Assembly: GCA_023678885.1 (NCBI GenBank)
Contig: JAHCLQ010000869.1
Span: 30,149 to 94,148, forward strand
Origin: Pogostemon cablin
Lineage: Eukaryota > Streptophyta > Magnoliopsida > Lamiales > Lamiaceae
Direction: 5' to 3'
Length of the DNA stretch: 64,000 nt
This document shows positions 42,091 to 56,699 of the stretch, in pieces. The notes beneath the pieces were generated by a model. The model worked only from the letters and a program-made list of their open reading frames with translations, did no database searches and was not told where the DNA came from. The stretch's first letter is position 1. The number at the start of each line of letters is the position of its first letter. The position numbers and the translations under genes were made by a program.

Positions 42091-45000
42091 GATATATATT
42101 TCCTTCGTTTCGAAGCATATTTCTTTCATTTCGATAAATATTTACTTCATTTAGATGCATATTTACTTCATTGCGATCAGCATTTCCTTCGTTTCGATGC
42201 ATATTTACTTCATTTTGTTGCATAATTACTTCATTCAGATCAACATTTTCTTCTTTTCGATACATATTTACTTTATTTTGATGCATATTTACTTCACTAT
42301 GATCAACATTTCCTTTGTTTCGTTGTTTGTTTCCTTCATTCTGATGCATATTTACTTCATTACGATCAATATTTCATTCGATTCGATGCATATATCCATC
42401 AATTCGATGCATATTTCCTTCGTTTCGATGTATATAATTACTTCATTTTGATGCATATTTACTTAATTTCGATGCATATTTTCTTCATTTTGATGCATAT
42501 TTACTTCATTACGATAAACATTTCCTTCATTTCGATGTATATTTACTTCATTTTAATGAATATTTACCTCATTATGATCAACATTTTCTTCGTTTCGATG
42601 CATATTTCTTTTGTTTTGATGCACATTTACTTCTTTTTTATGCTCATTTTCTTGTTTCGATGCATATTTACTTTATTTTGATTCAAATTTTGTTGCATTT
42701 TTCTTTCGTTTCAATTGATATCTACTTCATTTTGATGCATATTTCCTTAATTTTGATGTAGATTTACTTCATTACGCTCAACATTTCCTTTTTTTTTATG
42801 CATATTTTATTCTTTATGATCAGTATTTTCTTCATTTCGATGTATATTTACTTCATTTTGATTCATATTTACTTCATTATGATCAACATTTCCTTCGTTT
42901 TGATGCTTATTTACATCATTTTAATGCATATTTACCTCATTAAGATCTACATTTCCTTCGTTTTTTCGAAGTATATTTCTTTCATTTCGATAAATATTTA
43001 CTTCATTTAGATGCATATTTACTTCATTGCGATCAGCATTTCCTTCGTTTCGATGCATATTTACTTCATTTTGTTGCATAATTACTTCTTTTAGATCAAC
43101 ATTTTCATCGTTTCGATACATATTTACTTTATTTTGATGCATATTTTCTTCACTACGATCAACATTTCCTTTGTTTCGTTGTATGTTTCCTTCATTCTGA
43201 TGCATATTCACTTCATTACGATCAACATTTCCTTCGATTCGATACATATATCCACATTTCGATGCATATTTCCTTCGTTTCGATGTATATAATTACTTCA
43301 TTTTGATGCATATTTACTTAATTTCGATGCATATTTCCTTCATTTCGATGCATATTTATTCATTACGATAAACATTTCCTTCTTTTCGATGCATATTTAC
43401 TTCATTTTGATGCATATTTACCTCATTATGATCAACATTTCCTTCGTTTCGATGCTTATTTCTTTCTTTTTGATGCACATTTACTTCATTTTCATGCTCA
43501 TTTTCTCGTTTCGATGGATATTTACTTCATTTTGAATAAAATTTTGATGCATATTTAGTTCGTTTCGATTGATATTTACTTCATTTTGATGCATATTTAC
43601 TAAATTACGATCAATATTTTCTTCGTTTCGATGCATTTTTACTTTATTTTGATGGATATTTACTTCATTACGATCAACATTTCCTTTGTTTCGATGTATA
43701 TTTACTTCATTATGATGCATTTACCTCATTATGATCAACATTTCTTTCATTTCGATGCGTATTTCTTTTGTTTTGATTCATGTTTTTTTTGTTTCGATGC
43801 ATATTTCCTTCATTTTGATGGATATTTACTTCATTACGATCAACATTTCCTTCGTTTTGATGCATATTTACTTCATTTCGATGCATATTTCCTTAATTTT
43901 GATGCATATTTACTTCATAACGACCAATATTTCCTTCGTTTCGATGCATATTTACTTCATTTTGATGCATTTACCTCATTATAATCAACATTTCCTTCGT
44001 TTTGATGCATATTTCTTTTGATTTGATGCACATTTACTTTTTTTTGATGCTCATTTTCTTGTTTCGATGCATATATACTAAATTTTGATTCAAATTTTGA
44101 TGCATTTTTCTTTCGTTTCAATTGATATTTACTTCATTTTGATCCATATTTCCTTCATTTTGATGCAGATTTACTTCATTACGTTCAACATTTCCTTTGT
44201 TTTGATGCATATTTTCTACATTTTGATGCATATTTACTTCATTACGATCAACATTTTCTTCATTTCGATGTATATTTACTTCATTTTGATGCATATTTAC
44301 TTCATTACGATCAACATTTCCTTCGTTTTGATGCTTATTTACATCATTTTGATGCATATTTACCTCATTAAGATCTACATTTTCTTTGTTTCGAAGCATA
44401 TTTCTTTCATTTCGATAAATATTTACTTCATTTAGATGCATATTTACTTCATTTTGATACATATTTACTAAATTACGAACAATATTTTCTTCGTTTCGAT
44501 GCATTTTTACTTTATTTTGATGGATATTTACTTCATTACGATCAATATTTCCCTTGTTTCGATGTATATTTACTTCATTATGATGCATTTACCTCATTAT
44601 GATCAACATTTCCTTCGTTTCGATGCATATTTCTTTTGTTTTGATTCATAATTTTCTTTGTTTCGATGCATATTTACTTTATTTTGATGGATATTTACTT
44701 CATTACGATCAACATTTCCTTCATTTTGATGCATATTTACTTCATTTCGATGCATATTTCCTTAATTTTGATGCATATTTACTTCATAACGACCAATATT
44801 TCCTTCGTTTCGATGCATATTTACTTCATTTTGATGCATTTACCTCATTATAATCAACATTTCCTTCGTTTCGATGCATATTTCTTTTGTTTTGATGCAC
44901 ATTTACTTCATTTTGATGCTCATTTTCTTTTTCGATGCATATTTACTTTATTTTGATTCAAATTTTGATGCATTTTTCTTTCGTTTCAATTGATTTTTAC

Positions 45001-45239
45001 TTCATTTTGATGCATATTTCCTTCATTTTGATGCAGATTTACTTCATTACGTTCAACATTTCCTTTGTTTTGATGCATATTTTCTTCATTTTGATGCATA
45101 TTTACTTCATTACGATCAATATTTTCTTCATTTCGATGTATATTTACTTCATTTTGATGCATATTTACTTCATTACGATCAACATTTCCTTCGTTTTGAT
45201 GCTTATTTACATCATTTTGATGCATATTTACCTCATTAA
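42091..45239. repeat. X-Y-Z super-repeat cycle 4 (3149 bp) with a 575 bp deletion
   Basis: X 42091-42943 is only 853 bp; Y 42944-44371 (1428 bp) and Z 44372-45239 (868 bp) are complete. The X unit follows cycle 3 at +3725 bp up to about 42596. It then continues with sequence that in cycle 3 lies 575 bp further on (39446 instead of 38871). Confidence 0.93.
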
Positions 45240-48200
45240 GATCTACATTTCCTTCGTTTCGAAGCATATTTCTTTCATTTCGATAAATATTTACTTCATT
45301 TAGATGCATATTTACTTCATTGCGATCAACATTTCCTTCGTTTCGATGCATATTTACTTCATTTTGTTGCATAATTACTTCATTCAGATCAACATTTTCA
45401 TCTTTTCGATACATATTTACTTTATTTTGATGCATATTTACTTCACTATGATCAACATTTCCTTTGTTTCGTTGTATGTTTCCTTCATTCTGATGCATAT
45501 TTACTTCATTACGATCAATATTTCATTCGATTCGATGCATATATCCATCATTTCGATGCATATTTCCTTCGTTTCGATGTATATAATTACTTCATTTTGA
45601 TGCATATTTACTTAATTTCGATGCATATTTTCTTCATTTTGATGCATATTTACTTCATTACGATAAACATTTCCTTCATTTCGATGCATATTTACTTCAT
45701 TTTGATGCATATTTACCTCATTATGATCAACATTTTCTTCGTTTCGATGCATATTTCTTTCGTTTTGATGCACATTTACTTCATTTTGATGCTCATTTTC
45801 TCGTTTCGATGCATATTTACTTCATTTTGATTCAAATTTTGATGCATATTTACTTTGTTTCGATGAATATTTCTTCGTTTCGATTGATATTTACTTCATT
45901 TTGATGCATATTTACTAAATTACGATCAATATTTTCTTGTTTCGATGCATTTTTACTTTATTTTGATGGATATTTACTTCATTACGATCAACATTTCCTT
46001 GTTTCGATGTATATTTACTTCATTATGATGCATTTACCTCATTATGATCAACATTTCCTTCGTTTCGATGCATATTTCTTTTGTTTTGATTCATAATTTT
46101 CTTTGTTTCGATGCATATTTACTTTATTTTGATGGATATTTACTTCATTACGATCAACATTTCCTTCATTTTGATGCATATTTACTTCATTTCGATGCAT
46201 ATTTCCTTAATTTTGATGCATATTTACTTCATAACGACCAATATTTCCTTCGTTTCGATGCATATTTACTTCATTTTGATGCATTTACCTCATTATAATC
46301 AACATTTCCTTCGTTTCGATGCATATTTCTTTTGTTTTGATGCACATTTACTTCTTTTTGATGCTCATTTCTTGTTTCGATGCATATTTACTTTATTTTG
46401 ATTCAAATTTTGATGCATTTTTCTTTCGTTTCAATTGATATTTACTTCATTTTGATGCATATTTCCTTCATTTTGATGCAGATTTACTTCATTACGTTCA
46501 ACATTTCTTTTTTTTTTATGCATATTTTATTCTTTTTGATCAATATTTTCTTCATTTCGATGTATATTTACTTCATTTTGATGCATATTTACTTCATTAC
46601 GATCAACATTTCCTTCGTTTTGATGCTTATTTACATCATTTTAATGCATATTTACCTCATTAAGATCTACATTTCCTTCGTTTTTTCGAAGCATATTTCT
46701 TTCATTTCGATAAATATTTACTTCATTTAGATGCATATTTACTTCATTGCGATCAACATTTCCTTCGTTTCGATGCATATTTACTTCATTTTGTTGCATA
46801 ATTACTTCTTTTAGATCAACATTTTCATCGTTTCGATACATATTTACTTTATTTTGATGCATATTTTCTTCACTACGATCAACATTTCCTTTGTTTCGTT
46901 GTATGTTTCCTTCATTCTGATGCATATTTACTTCATTACGATCAACATTTCCTTCGATTCGATGCATATATCCACATTTCGATGCATATTTCCTTCGTTT
47001 CGATGTATATAATTACTTCATTTTGATGCATATTTACTTAATTTCGATGCATATTTCCTTCATTTTGATGCATATTTACTTCATTACGATAAACATTTCC
47101 TTCGTTTCGATGCATATTTACTTCATTTTGATGCATATTTACCTCATTATGATCAACATTTCCTTCGTTTCGATGCATATTTCTTTCTTTTTGATGCACA
47201 TTTACTTCATTTTCATGCTCATTTTCTCGTTTCGATGGATATTTACTTCATTTTGATCAAATTTTGATGCATTATTTAGTTCGTTTCGATTGATATTTAC
47301 TTCATTTTGATGCATATTTACTAAATTACGATCAATATTTTCTTCGTTTCGATGCATTTTTACTTTATTTTGATGGATATTTACTTCATTACGATCAACA
47401 TTTCCTTTGTTTCGATGTATATTTACTTCATTATGATGCATTTACCTCATTATGATCAACATTTCCTTCATTTCGATGCGTATTTCTTTTGTTTTGATTC
47501 ATATTTTTCTTCGTTTCGATGCATATTTCCTTCATTTTGATGGATATTTACTTCATTACGATCAACATTTCCTTCGTTTTGATGCATATTTACTTCATTT
47601 CGATGCATATTTCCTTAATTTTGATGCATATTTACTTCATAACGACCAATATTTCCTTCGTTTCGATGCATATTTACTTCATTTTGATGCATTTACCTCA
47701 TTATAATCAACATTTCCTTCGTTTTGATGCATATTTCTTTTGTTTTGATGCACATTTACTTTATTTTGATGCTCATTTTCTTGTTTCGATGCATATATAC
47801 TAAATTTTGATTCAAATTTTGATGCATTTTTCTTTCGTTTCAATTGATATTTACTTCATTTTGATGCATATTTCCTTCATTTTGATGCAGATTTACTTCA
47901 TTACGTTCAACATTTCCTTTGTTTTGATGCATATTTTCTTCATTTTGATGCATATTTACTTCATTACGATCAACATTTTCTTCATTTCGATGTATATTTA
48001 CTTCATTTTGATGCATATTTACTTCATTACGATCAACATTTCCTTCGTTTTGATGCTTATTTACATCATTTTGATGCATATTTACCTCATTAAGATCTAC
48101 ATTTTCTTTGTTTCGAAGCATATTTCTTTCATTTCGATAAATATTTACTTCATTTAGATGCATATTTACTTCATTTTGATGCATATTTACTAAATTACGA

Positions 48201-48961
48201 ACAATATTTTCTTCGTTTCGATGCATTTTTACTTTATTTTGATGGATATTTACTTCATTACGATCAATATTTCCCTTGTTTCGATGTATATTTACTTCAT
48301 TATGATGCATTTACCTCATTATGATCAACATTTCCTTCGTTTCGATGCATATTTCTTTTGTTTTGATTCATAATTTTCTTTGTTTCGATGCATATTTACT
48401 TTATTTTGATGGATATTTACTTCATTACGATCAACATTTCCTTCATTTTGATGCATATTTACTTCATTTCGATGCATATTTCCTTAATTTTGATGCATAT
48501 TTACTTCATAACGACCAATATTTCCTTCGTTTCGATGCATATTTACTTCATTTTGATGCATTTACCTCATTATAATCAACATTTCCTTCGTTTCGATGCA
48601 TATTTCTTTTGTTTTGATGCACATTTACTTCATTTTGATGCTCATTTTCTTTTTCGATGCATATTTACTTTATTTTGATTCAAATTTTGATGCATTTTTC
48701 TTTCGTTTCAATTGATATTTACTTCATTTTGATGCATATTTCCTTCATTTTGATGCAGATTTACTTCATTACGTTCAACATTTCCTTTGTTTTGATGCAT
48801 ATTTTCTTCATTTTGATGCATATTTACTTCATTACGATCAATATTTTCTTCATTTCGATGTATATTTACTTCATTTTGATGCATATTTACTTCATTACGA
48901 TCAACATTTCCTTCGTTTTGATGCTTATTTACATCATTTTGATGCATATTTACCTCATTAA
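45240..48961. repeat. X-Y-Z super-repeat cycle 5 (3722 bp)
   Basis: X 45240-46663, Y 46664-48093, Z 48094-48961. The X anchor has the BglII site, unlike X in cycles 1-4. Single-base losses begin to show here: GAATATTTCTTCG near 45866, ATTTTCTTGTTTCG near 45934, ATTTCCTTGTTTCG near 45995. Confidence 0.91.
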
Positions 48962-51900
48962 GATATATATTTCTTCGTTTCGAAGCATATTTCTTTCATT
49001 TCGATAAATATTTACTTCATTTAGATGCATATTTACTTCATTGCGATCAACATTTCCTTCGTTTCGATGCATATTTACTTCATTTTGTTGCATAATTACT
49101 TCATTCAGATCAACATTTTCATCTTTTCGATACATATTTACTTTATTTTGATGCATATTTACTTCACTATGATCAACATTTCCTTTGTTTCGTTGTTTGT
49201 TTCCTTCATTCTGATGCATATTTACTTCATTACGATCAATATTTCATTCGATTCGATGCATATATCCATCATTTCGATGCATATTTCCTTCGTTTCGATG
49301 TATATAATTACTTCATTTTGATGCATATTTACTTAATTTCGATGCATATTTTCTTCATTTTGATGCATATTTACTTCATTACGATAAACATTTCCTTCAT
49401 TTCGATGTATATTTACTTCATTTTGATGCATATTTACCTCATTATGATCAACATTTCCTTCGTTTCGATGCATATTTCTTTCGTTTTGATGCACATTTAC
49501 TTCATTTTGATGCTCATTTTCTCGTTTCGATGCATATTTACTTCATTTTGATTCAAATTTTGATGCATATTTACTTGTTTCGATGCATATTTTCTTCGTT
49601 TCGATTGATATTTACTTCATTTTGATGCATATTTACTAAATTACGATCAATATTTTCTTTGTTTCGATGCATTTTTACTTTATTTTGATGGATATTTACT
49701 TCATTACGATCAACATTTCCTTTTTTCGATGTATATTTACTTCATTATGATGCATTTACCTCATTATGATCAACATTTCCTTCGTTTCGATGCATATTTC
49801 TTTTGTTTTGATTCATAATTTTCTTGTTTCGATGCATATTTACTTTATTTTGATGGATATTTACTTCATTACGATCAACATTTCATTCATTTTGATGCAT
49901 ATTTACTTCATTTCGATGCATATTTCCTTAATTTTGATGCATATTTACTTCATAACGACCAATATTTCCTTCGTTTCGATGCATATTTACTTCATTTTGA
50001 TGCATTTACCTCATTATAATCAACATTTCCTTCGTTTCGATGCATATTTCTTTTGTTTTGATGCACATTTACTTCTTTTTGATGCTCATTTTCTTGTTTC
50101 GATGCATATTTACTTTATTTTGATTCAAATTTTGATGCATTTTTCTTTCGTTTCAATTGATATTTACTTCATTTTGATGCATATTTCCTTCATTTTGATG
50201 CAGATTTACTTCATTACGTTCAACATTTCCTTTTTTTTATGCATATTTTATTCTTTATGATCAATATTTTCTTCATTTCGATGTATATTTACTTCATTTT
50301 GATGCATATTTACTTCATTATGATCAACATTTCCTTCGTTTTGATGCTTATTTACATCATTTTAATGCATATTTACCTCATTAAGATCTACATTTCCTTC
50401 GTTTCGAAGCATATTTCTTTCATTTCGATAAATATTTACTTCATTTAGATGCATATTTACTTCATTGCGATCAACATTTCCTTCGTTTCGATGCATATTT
50501 ACTTCATTTTGTTGCATAATTACTTCTTTTAGATCAACATTTTCATCGTTTCGATACATATTTACTTTATTTTGATGCATATTTTCTTCACTACGATCAA
50601 CATTTCCTTTGTTTCGTTGTATGTTTCCTTCATTCTGATGCATATTTACTTCATTACGATCAACATTTCCTTCGATTCGATGCATATATCCACATTTCGA
50701 TGCATATTTCCTTCGTTTCGATGTATATAATTACTTCATTTTGATGCATATTTACTTAATTTCGATGCATATTTCTTCATTTTGATGCATATTTACTTCA
50801 TTACGATAAACATTTCCTTCGTTTCGATGCATATTTACTTCATTTTGATGCATATTTACCTCATTATGATCAACATTTCCTTCGTTTCGATGCTTTTTCT
50901 TTCTTTTTGATGCACATTTACTTCATTTTCATGCTCATTTTCTCGTTTCGATGGATATTTACTTCATTTTGAATAAAATTTTGATGCATATTTAGTTCGT
51001 TTCGATTGATATTTACTTCATTTTGATGCATATTTACTAAATTACGATCAATATTTTCTTCGTTTCGATGCATTTTTACTTTATTTTGATGGATATTTAC
51101 TTCATTACGATCAACATTTCCTTTGTTTCGATGTATATTTACTTCATTATGATGCATTTACCTCATTATGATCAACATTTCCTTCATTTCGATGCATATT
51201 TCTTTTGTTTTGATTCATATTTTCTTCGTTTCGATGCATATTTCCTTCATTTTGATGGATATTTACTTCATTACGATCAACATTTCCTTCGTTTTGATGC
51301 ATATTTACTTCATTTCGATGCATATTTCCTTAATTTTGATGCATATTTACTTCATAACGACCAATATTTCCTTCGTTTCGATGCATATTTACTTCATTTT
51401 GATGCATTTACCTCATTATAATCAACATTTCCTTCGTTTTGATGCATATTTCTTTTGTTTTGATGCACATTTACTTTATTTTGATGCTCATTTTCTTGTT
51501 TCGATGCATATTTACTAAATTTTGATTCAAATTTTGATGCATTTTTCTTTCGTTTCAATTGATATTTACTTCATTTTGATCCATATTTCCTTCATTTTGA
51601 TGCAGATTTACTTCATTACGTTCAACATTTCCTTTGTTTTGATGCATATTTTCTTCATTTTGATGCATATTTACTTCATTACGATCAACATTTTCTTCAT
51701 TTCGATGTATATTTACTTCATTTTGATGCATATTTACTTCATTACGATCAACATTTCCTTCGTTTTGATGCTTATTTACATCATTTTGATGCATATTTAC
51801 CTCATTAAGATCTACATTTTCTTTTTTTCGAAGCATATTTCTTTCATTTCGATAAATATTTACTTCATTTAGATGCATATTTACTTCATTTTGATGCATA

Positions 51901-52660
51901 TTTACTAAATTACGAACAATATTTTCTTCGTTTCGATGCATTTTTACTTTATTTTGATGGATATTTACTTCATTACGATCAATTTTCCTTGTTTCGATGT
52001 ATATTTACTTCATTATGATGCATTTTACTCATTATGATCAACATTTCCTTCGTTTCGATGCATATTTCTTTTGTTTTGATTCATAATTTTCTTTGTTTCG
52101 ATGCATATTTACTTTATTTTGATGGATATTTACTTCATTACGATCAACATTTCCTTCATTTTGATGCATATTTACTTCATTTCGATGCATATTTCCTTAA
52201 TTTTGATGCATATTTACTTCATAACGACCAATATTTCCTTCGTTTCGATGCATATTTACTTCATTTTGATGCATTTACCTCATTATAATCAACATTTCCT
52301 TCGTTTCGATGCATATTTCTTTTGTTTTGATGCACATTTACTTCATTTTGATGCTCATTTTCTTTTTCGATGCATATTTACTTTATTTTGATTCAAATTT
52401 TGATGCATTTTTCTTTCGTTTCAATTGATATTTACTTCATTTTGATGCATATTTCCTTCATTTTGATTCAGATTTACTTCATTACGTTCAACATTTCCTT
52501 TGTTTTTGATTTTGATGCATATTTACTTCATTACGATCAATATTTTCTTCATTTCGATGTATATTTACTTCATTTTGATGCATATTTACTTCATTACGAT
52601 CAACATTTCCTTCGTTTTGATGCTTATTTACATCATTTTGATGCATATTTACCTCGTTAA
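48962..52660. repeat. X-Y-Z super-repeat cycle 6 (3699 bp)
   Basis: X 48962-50384 with anchor GATATATATTTCTTCG, Y 50385-51808, Z 51809-52660 (852 bp). In Z a short loss near 52500-52510 (TTTGTTTTTGATTTTGATGC) removes most of a monomer. More small deletions: ATTTCCTTTTTTCG near 49716 and CGATCAATTTTCC near 51977. Confidence 0.9.
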
Positions 52661-55600
52661 GATATAATTTCCTTCGTTTCGAAGCATATTTCTTTCATTT
52701 CGATAAATATTTACTTCATTTAGATGCATATTTACTTCATTGCGATCAACATTTCCTTCGTTTCGATGCATATTTACTTCATTTTGTTGCATAATTACTT
52801 CATTTAGATCAACATTTTCATTTTTCGATACATATTTACTTTATTTTGATGCATATTTACTTCACTATGATCAACATTTCCTTTGTTTCGTTGTATGTTT
52901 CCTTCATTCTGATGCATATTTACTTCATTACGATCAATATTTCATTCGATTCGATGCATATATCCATCATTTCGATGCATATTTCCTTCGTTTCGATGTA
53001 TATAATTACTTCATTTTGATGCATATTTACTTAATTTCGATGCATATTTTCTTCATTTTGATGCATATTTACTTCATTACGATAAACATTTCCTTCATTT
53101 CGATGTATATTTACTTCATTTTGATGCATATTTACCTCATTATGATCAACATTTTCTTCGTTTCGATGCATATTTCTTTCGTTTTGATGCACATTTACTT
53201 CATTTTGATGCTCATTTTCTCGTTTCGATGCATATTTACTTCATTTTGATTCAAATTTTGATGCATATTTACTTTGTTTCGATGCATATTTTCTTCGTTT
53301 CGATTGATATTTACTTCATTTTGATGCATATTTACTAAATTACGATCAATATTTTCTTCGTTTCGATGCATTTTTACTTTATTTTGATGGATATTTACTT
53401 CATTACGATCAACATTTCCCTTGTTTCGATGTATATTTACTTCATTATGATGCATTTACCTCATTATGATCAACATTTCCTTCGTTTCGATGCATATTTC
53501 TTTTGTTTTGATTCATAATTTTCTTTGTTTCGATGCATATTTACTTTATTTTGATGGATATTTACTTCATTACGATCAACATTTCCTTCGTTTTGATGCA
53601 TATTTACTTCATTTCGATGCATATTTCCTTAATTTTGATGCATATTTACTTCATAACGACCAATATTTCCTTCGTTTCGATGCATATTTACTTCATTTTG
53701 ATGCATTTACCTCATTATAATCAACATTTCCTTCGTTTCGATGCATATTTCTTTTGTTTTGATGCACATTTACTTCTTTTTGATGCTCATTTTCTTGTTT
53801 CGATGCATATTTACTTTATTTTGATTCAAATTTTGATGCATTTTTCTTTCGTTTCAATTGATATTTACTTCATTTTGATGCATATTTCCTTCATTTTGAT
53901 GCAGATTTACTTCATTACGTTCAACATTTCCTTTTTTTGATGCATATTTTTCTTCTTTATGATCAATATTTTCTTCATTTCGATGTATATTTACTTCATT
54001 TTGATGCATATTTACTTCATTACGATCAACATTTCCTTCGTTTTGATGCTTATTTACATCATTTTGATGCATATTTACCTCATTAAGATCTACATTTCCT
54101 TCGTTTCGAAGCATATTTCTTTCATTTCGATAAATATTTACTTCATTTAGATGCATATTTACTTCATTGCGATCAACATTTCCTTCGTTTCGATGCATAT
54201 TTACTTCATTTTGTTGCATAATTACTTCTTTTAGATCAACATTTTCATCGTTTCGATACATATTTACTTTATTTTGATGCATATTTACTTCACTACGATC
54301 AACATTTCCTTTGTTTCGTTGTATGTTTCCTTCATTCTGATGCATATTTACTTCATTACGATCAACATTTCCTTCGATTCGATGCATATATCCACATTTC
54401 GATGCATATTTCCTTCGTTTCGATGTATATAATTACTTCATTTTGATGCATATTTACTTAATTTCGATGCATATTTCCTTCATTTTGATGCATATTTACT
54501 TCATTACGATAAACATTTCCTTCTTTTCGATGCATATTTACTTCATTTTGATGCATATTTACCTCATTATGATCAACATTTCCTTCGTTTCGATGCATAT
54601 TTCTTTCTTTTTGATGCACATTTACTTCATTTTCATGCTCATTTTCTCGTTTCGATGGATATTTACTTCATTTTGAATAAAATTTTGATGCATATTTAGT
54701 TCGTTTCGATTGATATTTACTTCATTTTGATGCATATTTACTAAATTACGATCAATATTTTCTTCGTTTCGATGCATTTTTACTTTATTTTGATGGATAT
54801 TTACTTCATTACGATCAACATTTCCTTTGTTTCGATGTATATTTACTTCATTATGATGCATTTACCTCATTATGATCAACATTTCCTTCGTTTCGATGCA
54901 TATTTCTTTTGTTTTGATTCATATTTTTCTTCGTTTCGATGCATATTTCCTTCATTTTGATGGATATTTACTTCATTACGATCAACATTTCCTTCGTTTT
55001 GATGCATATTTACTTCATTTCGATGCATATTTCCTTAATTTTGATGCATATTTACTTCATAACGACCAATATTTCCTTCGTTTCGATGCATATTTACTTC
55101 ATTTTGATGCATTTACCTCATTATAATCAACATTTCCTTCGTTTTGATGCATATTTCTTTTGTTTTGATGCACATTTACTTTATTTTGATGCTCATTTTC
55201 TTGTTTCGATGCATATTTACTTAATTTTGATTCAAATTTTGATGCATTTTTCTTTCGTTTCAATTGATATTTACTTCATTTTGATGCATATTTCCTTCAT
55301 TTTGATGCAGATTTACTTCATTACGTTCAACATTTCCTTTGTTTTGATGCATATTTTCTTCATTTTGATGCATATTTACTTCATTACGATCAACATTTTC
55401 TTCATTTCGATGTATATTTACTTCATTTTGATGCATATTTACTTCATTACGATCAACATTTCCTTCGTTTTGATGCTTATTTACATCATTTTGATGCATA
55501 TTTACCTCATTAAGATCTACATTTTCTTTGTTTCGAAGCATATTTCTTTCATTTCGATAAATATTTACTTCATTTAGATGCATATTTACTTCATTTTGAT

Positions 55601-56699
55601 GCATATTTACTAATTACGATCAATATTTTCTTCGTTTCGATGCATTTTTACATTTTTGATGGATATTTACTTCATTTTCGATCATATTTCCTTGTTTCGA
55701 TGTATATTTACTTCATTATGATGCATTTACCTCATTTTGATCAACATTTCCTTCGTTTCGATGCATATTTCTTTTGTTTTGATTCATAATTTTCTTTGTT
55801 TCGATGCATATTTACTTTATTTTGATGGATATTTACTTCATTACGATCAACATTTCCTTCATTTTGATGCATATTTACTTCATTTCGATGCATATTTCCT
55901 TAATTTTGATGCATATTTACTTCATAACGACAATATTTCCTTCGTTTCGATGCATATTTACTTCATTTTGATGCATTTACCTCATTATAATCAATATTTC
56001 CTTCGTTTCGATGCATATTTCTTTTGTTTTGATGCACATTTATTATTCATTTGATGCTCATTTTTTTTTTTTCGATGCATATTTACTTTATTTTGATTCA
56101 AATTTTGATGCATTTTTCTTTGTTTCAATGATTTTTACTTCATTTTGATGCATATTTCCTTCATTTTGATTCAGATTTACTTTATTACGATCAAAATTTC
56201 CTTTGTTTTGATGCATTATTTTCTTCATTTTGATGCATATTTACTTCATTACGATCAATATTTTCTTCGTTTCGATGTATATTTACTTCATTTTGATGCA
56301 TTTACCTCATTATAATCAACATTTCCTTCGTTTCGATGCATATTTTCTTTGTTTTGATGCACATTTACTTCATTTTGATGCTCATTTTTTTTTTCGATTC
56401 ATATTTACTTTATTTGATTCAAATTTTGATGCATTTTTCTTTCGTTTCAATTGATTTTTACTTCATTTTGATGCATATTTCCTTCATTTTGATGCAGATT
56501 TACTTCATTACGTTCAAAATTTCTTTGTTTTGATGCATATTTTCTTCATTTTGATGCATATTTACTTCATTACGATCAATATTTTCTTCATTTCGATGTA
56601 TATTTACTTCATTTTGATGCATATTTACTTCATTACGATCAACATTTCCTTCGTTTTGATGCTTATTTACATCATTTTGATGCATATTTACCTCATTAA
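52661..56699. repeat. Super-repeat cycle 7 (4039 bp) ending in a Z-prime unit
   Basis: X 52661-54086, Y 54087-55513, Z-prime 55514-56699 (1186 bp). Z-prime is a Z unit in which the CATTATAATCAA section and its downstream monomers occur twice (55983 and 56308, 325 bp apart). A 12-T run stands at 56061-56072, and indels are frequent after about 55.6 kb. Confidence 0.88.
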
